A stretch of 64,000 nucleotides of DNA from Litorivivens sp041624475 (lineage in GTDB: Bacteria > Pseudomonadota > Gammaproteobacteria > Pseudomonadales > Spongiibacteraceae), in assembly GCF_041624475.1 (NCBI RefSeq), contig NZ_JBFJUX010000007.1, positions 62,001 to 126,000 on the forward strand, read 5' to 3'. The notes beneath the pieces were generated by a model. That model ran no database searches. It saw only the letters and a program-made list of their open reading frames with translations, and had not been told where the DNA came from. Position numbers and translations under genes: made by a program. This document shows positions 59,252-64,000 of this stretch, one piece after another (the stretch's first letter is position 1; each line of letters starts with the position of its first letter).

Positions 59252-60298
59252 GTGGAAGAAGCGTGGTACCTGGAAGAAGCACCGGCGCCGGATGAGGATA
59301 TTCTGGTGCAGGCCCGTGCCCGACAGGACAGTCTCACCAAGCCGAAAGGCGCACTGGGCCGGTTGGAAGAGGTGGTCATTCAGCTGGCAGGTAATCAGCG
59401 CACCCTCACCCCCGGTATTACCAAACCCGCAATTGTGGTTTTTGCCGGCGATCACGGTGTAGCGGCCGAGGGCGTTTCTGCCTATCCCCAAGCCGTTACC
59501 GGCGAAATGGTGCGAAACTTTTCCGCCGGCGGCGCGGCGATCACCGTGCTGGCGAGAAACCTGAATGTGCCCTTTCGGGTCTTTAACATGGGTACCGTCG
59601 ATTCTCTGGAAGAGCTCCCCAACGTTGAAGACCGCCGTGTTGCCGGTGGCACCCAGAACATCTGCACCAGTCCGGCCATGGACGCGCGCCAGCTTGAAGA
59701 CTGTATGACTGCAGGCAAAGAAGCCGTGGACTCGGCTGGTGATATCGATTTGTTTATCGGCGGTGAAATGGGGATTGGCAACAGCACCATTGCGGCGGCA
59801 CTGGCGGTGGCTCACACCAAGCTTGCGGCTCAGGCGATGGTGGGACGTGGAACCGGTATTGATGATCAGGGTTTTGCGAAGAAGTCGGCGGTGGTGACTC
59901 GGGCGTTGTCCAAACACCTGCCGCATATGCGTATAGGCATTGATTACCTGCAGCGTATTGGTGGCTTCGAAGTGAACGCCCTGGCTGCGGCCTATATCCG
60001 CGCTGCACAAAAGGGTATTGCGGTTATGGTGGATGGCTATATCTGCACGGCGGCGGCGATGGCGGCGGTCAAAGTAAACCCGAGTATCCGGCCGTGGTTG
60101 TTTTTCTCTCACTGCTCAGCCGAGCCCGGCCACGAAAAACTGCTTAACAAACTTGAAGCGAAACCCCTGCTGTCACTGGAAATGCGGCTGGGCGAAGGCA
60201 GTGGCGCGGCGCTGGCCCTGCCTATTCTACAGTCAGCCTGTGCCCTGCATCGGGAAATGGCAAGTTTCGATGAAGCCGGCGTCAGTCGCAGTGTTTGA
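59252..60298 (+). CDS. cobT: Nicotinate-nucleotide-dimethylbenzimidazole phosphoribosyltransferase
   Basis: The 348-residue enzyme makes alpha-ribazole phosphate from nicotinate mononucleotide and dimethylbenzimidazole. RQDSLTKPKGALGRLEEVVIQLA is the family signature, followed by VVFAGDHGVAAEGVSAYP, GEMGIGNSTIAAALA and the C-terminal EMRLGEGSGAALALPIL with the catalytic glutamate. The ATG-like start is GTG at 59252 behind AAAGGAGAA. It overlaps cobC by 29 nt. The base DMB is made by BluB, encoded in this cluster. Confidence 0.94.
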   Translation: MEEAWYLEEAPAPDEDILVQARARQDSLTKPKGALGRLEEVVIQLAGNQRTLTPGITKPAIVVFAGDHGVAAEGVSAYPQAVTGEMVRNFSAGGAAITVLARNLNVPFRVFNMGTVDSLEELPNVEDRRVAGGTQNICTSPAMDARQLEDCMTAGKEAVDSAGDIDLFIGGEMGIGNSTIAAALAVAHTKLAAQAMVGRGTGIDDQGFAKKSAVVTRALSKHLPHMRIGIDYLQRIGGFEVNALAAAYIRAAQKGIAVMVDGYICTAAAMAAVKVNPSIRPWLFFSHCSAEPGHEKLLNKLEAKPLLSLEMRLGEGSGAALALPILQSACALHREMASFDEAGVSRSV

Positions 60299-60899
60299 TT
60301 TCAAAGTCACCACCATCGATCTATTGCGCCACGGCGCCTGTGAAGGCGGCGAAATTTTTCGTGGCAGTACCAACGTTGCGCTGAGTGACAAGGGCTGGTC
60401 GCAGATGCGCTCGGCCGTTGCCGAAGAGAGTGGCTGGTCGCAGATCGTCAGCTCTGATCTGAAGCGCTGCCGGGAGTTTGCTCACTGGCTGGCCGAAGAG
60501 CGCGGCATAGCCGTTGAAACCGATGCGCGGCTTCGCGAAATTCACTTTGGTGACTGGGAAGGTCAGCTCGTGGCCGAAGTGCGTGAACAGTACCCACAGG
60601 AATGGAAAGCCTTTTTTGGCAAACCGTCGCAGGCTGTAGCGCCAAACGGCGAAACCATGGTCGATTTCCATGCGCGGGTGACGCCGGCTATCGGCGAGTG
60701 GGCTCAGCAGCTTCGCGGCCAGCATTTTCTGGTGGTGGCCCACGGCGCGGTGATTCGTTCGATTATGGTGAACTGGTTGCAAATGCCACTCGATGGCATT
60801 ACCAGTCTGTCAGTGCCCTATGCGGGCCTGTCACGTTTCAAGATTTTTGAGCAGGAAGGGAGTGAGCCCTGGGCGCAGTTGGTGTTTCATCGGGGGTAG
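60270..60899 (+). CDS. cobC: Alpha-ribazole phosphatase-like histidine phosphatase
   Basis: The 209-residue histidine phosphatase has the LLRHGACEGGEIFRG active site (RHG near residue 20), SSDLKRCREFA, REIHFGDWEGQLVAEV and a second histidine in LVVAHGAVIRSIM. CobC removes the 5-phosphate in nucleotide-loop assembly. The ATG at 60270 gives a 29-nt overlap with cobT and a short leader; an alternative GTG lies a few codons later. The cobalamin synthase gene cobS is not present in this window. Confidence 0.87.
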   Translation: MKPASVAVFDFKVTTIDLLRHGACEGGEIFRGSTNVALSDKGWSQMRSAVAEESGWSQIVSSDLKRCREFAHWLAEERGIAVETDARLREIHFGDWEGQLVAEVREQYPQEWKAFFGKPSQAVAPNGETMVDFHARVTPAIGEWAQQLRGQHFLVVAHGAVIRSIMVNWLQMPLDGITSLSVPYAGLSRFKIFEQEGSEPWAQLVFHRG

Positions 60900-60931
60900 T
60901 CTGCCCCTTTCTGCCTTAGGGAGAGAGTCGT

Positions 60932-62395
60932 TCAGTGTTTAAGAGAAAACAGAGCCTCAATATCCAAATGTTCTTCTAGGCAGTCCGCCAGTCTGTTCAG
61001 ATTCTTTTCCAGCAGTGATTCAAAATCAAAATCCGAGCTTTGATTCAAACCCGCCCACTGTAAAATCGCATCACGTGCTGACTTTTTATCAAACACCCCA
61101 TGCAAATAGGTGCCGAGCACTTGCCCGTTTTCGGATAAATAACCATCTCGCCCGTGTTCCACGGTCAATGCCGGATATTTATCAAGGTCTGGCCCGCTGC
61201 TAATGCCGCAATGGATTTCATAGCCCTGCGCCTCGCCTCCCAGTAATGTTCCCGTCGTATGCCGCAGTATTTTCGACTCGGTCATGGTGGTGTCAAAATC
61301 CGCGAGCCCCAGAGCGGTCGTTGAGCCCGCTGCGCTTTCAATCCCCTTGGGGTCGTGAACCTGTCTGCCCAGCATCTGAAAGCCTCCGCAAATACCCATC
61401 AGTTTTTTACCGAGAGTCAAATGCTTCTGGATCGATTGATCCCACCCCTGGGCCCTGAGAAAGTCGAGGTCGGAGCGGGTGTTTTTGGTGCCGGGCAGAA
61501 TAATCAGGTCGCATTCGGGAATCGCCTGCCCCGGCCTGACGTACTGAAAGTCGACCAATGGGTGCAGGCGCAGGGGGTCGAAGTCTGTGTGATTGCCGAT
61601 GCGGGAAAACACAGGAACACAGACCCGCAGCAGGCTGTCGTCAAGCACCTGACTGCGATCGACCGCATCTTCGGCTTCCAGATAAAAATCCTGCAGATAG
61701 GGCACCACACCGAGTACCGGTTTGCCGGTGTAGTCTTCCAGCCAATTCAGGCCGTTTTGCAGCAGGGCAATATCTCCGCGAAAGCGATTGATGATAAAGC
61801 CTTTTACCCGCGCGCGTTCGCTTTCGCTCAGCAGTGCGAGTGTGCCGACAATGTGGGCGAATACGCCACCACGATCGATGTCGGCCACTAGTATGACCGG
61901 GCAGTCTGCCGCCTCGGCAAAGCCCATATTGGCAATATCGCCCTCGCGCAGATTGATTTCTGCCGGGCTACCGGCTCCTTCCACCACCACATAATCGTAT
62001 CGTTCGACCAGTCGAGAGTGGGATTCCAGCACTGCCTGCAGGGCTCGGGGTTTGTAGTTGTGATATACGGCGGCATCCATATTGCTGAGTGCCTTGCCGT
62101 GGATGACCACCTGCGCGCCAATATCGGTATTCGGCTTCAACAGCACCGGATTCATGTCTGTGTGCGGCGACAAACCGCAGGCGCGGGCCTGTACCGCCTG
62201 AGCCCGACCAATTTCACCGCCATCCACCGTAACCGCACTGTTCAATGCCATGTTCTGGGGTTTAAAGGGGGCGACAGAAAAGCCGCGTCGTTTGAGCACA
62301 CGGCACAAGCCGGCCACCATGACACTTTTGCCGGCATCGGAGGTGGTGCCTTGTACCATCAGGGTGGCGGCGTTCAGGGTTCGTTCGGCTGCCAT
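60932..62395 (-). CDS. cobQ: Cobyric acid synthase
   Basis: The 487-residue glutamine amidotransferase amidates four carboxyls of adenosylcobyrinic acid diamide. The N-terminal synthetase domain has MVQGTTSDAGKSVMVAGLCRVL (P-loop) and VEGAGSPAEINLREGDIANMGFA. The C-terminal glutaminase domain has KLMGICGGFQMLGRQVHDP, with the nucleophile cysteine near 333, and TYLHGVFD, with the histidine. It overlaps bluB by 22 nt. The convergent cobC gene ends 32 bp away. Confidence 0.95.
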   Translation of the reverse strand: MAAERTLNAATLMVQGTTSDAGKSVMVAGLCRVLKRRGFSVAPFKPQNMALNSAVTVDGGEIGRAQAVQARACGLSPHTDMNPVLLKPNTDIGAQVVIHGKALSNMDAAVYHNYKPRALQAVLESHSRLVERYDYVVVEGAGSPAEINLREGDIANMGFAEAADCPVILVADIDRGGVFAHIVGTLALLSESERARVKGFIINRFRGDIALLQNGLNWLEDYTGKPVLGVVPYLQDFYLEAEDAVDRSQVLDDSLLRVCVPVFSRIGNHTDFDPLRLHPLVDFQYVRPGQAIPECDLIILPGTKNTRSDLDFLRAQGWDQSIQKHLTLGKKLMGICGGFQMLGRQVHDPKGIESAAGSTTALGLADFDTTMTESKILRHTTGTLLGGEAQGYEIHCGISSGPDLDKYPALTVEHGRDGYLSENGQVLGTYLHGVFDKKSARDAILQWAGLNQSSDFDFESLLEKNLNRLADCLEEHLDIEALFSLKH

Positions 62396-63024
62396 TGGTT
62401 TTCCATTACAAAATGCTCAAGAGGTGCACGCTCTGCCCAGGCTTCCTGTTCCAGCATGGGGCGATCATAAAATGATTCCACCGGGCCGAGACAGAGGATG
62501 GCCAGCGGTTCGCTGTCGGCGGGCAGTTTGAGCAGGGTTTTCAGATCGTCGGGCTCGAACAGGGAGACCCAACCCATGCCCAAACCTTCGGCGCGGGCAG
62601 CCAGCCACAGGTTCTGGATGGCGCAGGCCGTTGATGCGATATCCATATGGGGCATGGTGCGACGCCCGAAAATATGTGCTTCGCGTTTGTCTTTCAAGGT
62701 AACGACAAGCAGTTCGGCACAGTCGCGAATGCCTTCAACTTTCAGAGATAGAAACTCCGACTCGCGCTCGCCCATAGCGGCGGCGGTGGCTCGCCTTTCG
62801 GTTTGCACCAGGGCGTAGACCTGATCGCGCAGATTGTTATCGGTAATGCGAATAAAGCGCCAGGGCTGCATCAAACCGACACTCGGCGCGGCGTGTGCTG
62901 CGGACAGTAGACGAGCCAGCACCGACTCATCAACCTTGCCGCCGCAGAAGTGCCGCATATCCCTGCGTTCGTATATTGCACGGTACAAAGCCTGCTTATC
63001 AGCATCACTGTATGGCTCAGTCAT
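62374..63024 (-). CDS. bluB: 5,6-dimethylbenzimidazole synthase
   Basis: The 216-residue flavin-fragmenting enzyme makes the lower ligand of B12 from FMNH2 and oxygen. It has ALYRAIYERRDMRHF, HAAPSVGLMQPWRFIRI and AEGLGMGWVSLFEPDDLKTLLKL, all standard BluB motifs. The ATG at 63024 is chosen because upstream codons lie inside the ABC-protein gene. Its presence means the organism can make DMB aerobically. The genes overlap on both sides, so the run btuC-btuD-bluB-cobQ is one transcript. Confidence 0.93.
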   Translation of the reverse strand: MTEPYSDADKQALYRAIYERRDMRHFCGGKVDESVLARLLSAAHAAPSVGLMQPWRFIRITDNNLRDQVYALVQTERRATAAAMGERESEFLSLKVEGIRDCAELLVVTLKDKREAHIFGRRTMPHMDIASTACAIQNLWLAARAEGLGMGWVSLFEPDDLKTLLKLPADSEPLAILCLGPVESFYDRPMLEQEAWAERAPLEHFVMENQWQPNEP

Positions 63025-63799
63025 TGACCGCTCCGGTGGCGGGCACAAAATAACGACGACCATCGACAGTCGTTTCTGCCAGCGGCTGTTGGTACAGGGT
63101 TTCCAATGCCGAGCGCTCCAGCATTTTGTTTGACTCGCCCCAACAGGCTCTGCCATCGGGGTAGAGCAGCAGAATATGGGTACACCAGCGGGCCGCCAGA
63201 TTCAGATCATGCAGGCATAGCAATACCGCGCGTCCCGATTCTGCTTCACTGGCAAACAGATTCATCGCCTGCACCTGATGACGCAAGTCCAGATGATTGC
63301 CAGGCTCATCGGCCAGCCAGATGGTGGGTTGCTGGCACAGGGCGGTTGCCAGCGCCAGACGTTGGCGCTCGCCGCCGGACAGGGTGGAAACCAGTCGGTC
63401 TTCCAGTGCGCTCAAGGCTGTGCGTTTTAAGGCATCTCGAGCCAGCGCCAGATCTTCCGCCGTTTCCACATCCCAAGGGGCCATGTAGGGGTGGCGACCG
63501 ATTAGTACGGTTTCCAGCACGGTTGCCGGAAAGCCGTCCTGACGCTCCTGAAACACTACCGCAATCTCTCTGGCAATCTGTTTCCGTCGCAATTGGGCAA
63601 AGCCCAGGTCATTCAGCTCCACGAAGCCCGAGCGGGGGCTTTTCAAGCCGGCCAGAGTATGGAGCAAGGTGGTTTTACCCGCACCGTTGGGGCCGAGCAC
63701 GCCCCAGATCTGGCCGGGCTGAATAGAAAAGTCCAGCGGCGTGCCGTCGCCGCGCTCGGGAATATCAATAACCAATTGCCGGGCAGACAGCGTCGACAT
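63017..63799 (-). CDS. btuD: ABC transporter ATPase, BtuD/FecE type
   Basis: The 260-residue ATPase powers cobalamin (or iron-chelate) import. Walker A is VLGPNGAGKTTLLHTLAGL near residues 34-52, the Q-loop FQERQDG, the signature LSGGERQRLALA near 142 and Walker B IWLADEPGNHLDLRHQ. The family also includes ferric siderophore importers, but the bluB-cobQ context points to B12. It overlaps bluB by 8 nt and the upstream permease gene by 1 nt. Confidence 0.88.
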   Translation of the reverse strand: MSTLSARQLVIDIPERGDGTPLDFSIQPGQIWGVLGPNGAGKTTLLHTLAGLKSPRSGFVELNDLGFAQLRRKQIAREIAVVFQERQDGFPATVLETVLIGRHPYMAPWDVETAEDLALARDALKRTALSALEDRLVSTLSGGERQRLALATALCQQPTIWLADEPGNHLDLRHQVQAMNLFASEAESGRAVLLCLHDLNLAARWCTHILLLYPDGRACWGESNKMLERSALETLYQQPLAETTVDGRRYFVPATGAVND

Positions 63800-64000
63800 C
63801 AGCGGCTCCGGTACAAGAGGTAAAGAAAAGTAGGCACGCCGAGCAGGGCGGTGATGACGCCTGCCGGCAACTGTTCCGGGGCGATAATGGTTCTTGCCAG
63901 GGTATCTGCAAGCACAAGCAGGGCGCCGCCGGTCAGGGCTGCCGCCGGGAGTATCAGGCGCTGATCATTGCCGAGCACCAAGCGCAGCATATGAGGCACG
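63799..64000 (-). CDS. btuC: FecCD/BtuC-family ABC permease, C-terminal end
   Basis: About 67 residues of the C-terminus are visible; the gene continues past the right edge. LILPAAALTGGALLVLADTLAR and PEQLPAGVITALLGVPTFLYLLYRS are the last two segments of the FecCD permease family and carry the EAA-like cytoplasmic loop. Together with btuD it forms the inner-membrane importer, likely for cobalamin. The stop overlaps the btuD start by 1 nt. Confidence 0.9.
   Translation of the reverse strand, partial: VPHMLRLVLGNDQRLILPAAALTGGALLVLADTLARTIIAPEQLPAGVITALLGVPTFLYLLYRSR

Noticed and set aside
1..64000. CRISPR array or rRNA operon
   Set aside because: No regularly spaced direct repeats and no rRNA-like sequence were seen; the only periodic short repeats are the Pho boxes.

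Overview
The window looks like chromosomal DNA of an aerobic, probably marine or aquatic, gammaproteobacterium. Supporting signs are a Pseudomonas-like nadC / DUF1631 / ampD / ampE order with pilA nearby, sthA, plsB, a Bcr/CflA pump, a sigma54-type pilA promoter and Pho boxes. Steroid-degrading members of the Spongiibacteraceae/Cellvibrionales type would fit, but the genus is an inference. No rRNA, tRNA or CRISPR array was seen. Most of the window is GC-rich and densely coding. The stretch from about 31.3 to 47.3 kb is clearly more AT-rich.

Layout. (1) 1-3.7 kb holds the start of gcvP (minus strand), a uracil-DNA-glycosylase-family protein, a DUF1295 membrane protein and alanine dehydrogenase. 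(2) 3.9-19.9 kb is a steroid catabolism cluster, all on the plus strand. It matches the actinobacterial KstR2-type pathway for the C/D rings: HIP-CoA ligase (FadD3-like), ring hydrolase IpdAB, flavoprotein IpdC, EchA20-like hydratase, four acyl-CoA dehydrogenases in two long/short pairs, two thiolases and two SDR dehydrogenases. Embedded in it are two Lrp/AsnC regulators and a YfaZ-like outer-membrane protein. A clear terminator closes it. (3) 19.9-23.6 kb has an MFS drug pump and plsB.

(4) 23.65-28.4 kb is the most interesting part. Two convergent operons each sit behind an 11-bp-periodic Pho box. One encodes a PlcP-like metallophosphoesterase followed by an OlsF-like double acyltransferase. 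The other encodes a PAP2 phosphatase followed by an MJ1255-type glycosyltransferase. Together they read as a phosphate-starvation programme that replaces phospholipids with ornithine lipids and glycolipids. A small zinc-ribbon protein starts inside the second Pho box. (5) 28.4-31.3 kb has a methyltransferase, sthA and a PA3496-family small protein.

(6) 31.4-51.4 kb begins with pilA behind a sigma54 promoter and continues into an AT-rich glycan island: a GT-C membrane glycosyltransferase, four other glycosyltransferases, methyltransferases, a dead IS3-family element, a polysaccharide deacetylase, a FemAB-like acyltransferase, a sulfotransferase-methyltransferase fusion, an O-acetyltransferase, a flippase and the wbpE-D-B-A genes for UDP-GlcNAc3NAcA. 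The island lies between pilA and nadC, which are near neighbours in Pseudomonas. (7) 51.4-58.0 kb has a lipoprotein, nadC, a DUF1631 protein, ampDE and a ROK sugar kinase. (8) 58.0-64.0 kb is a cobalamin assembly and uptake cluster (PduO-type adenosyltransferase, cobU, cobT, cobC, cobQ, bluB, btuD, start of a btuC-like permease).

A GC-rich palindromic repeat with a GGGAGAGGG core and a GGGGTGAGGG arm occurs between genes at about 8.3, 26.4-26.6 and 30.6 kb, with a decayed copy near 11.5 kb. Starts that differ from the longest reading frame were chosen from Shine-Dalgarno spacing and family N-termini.
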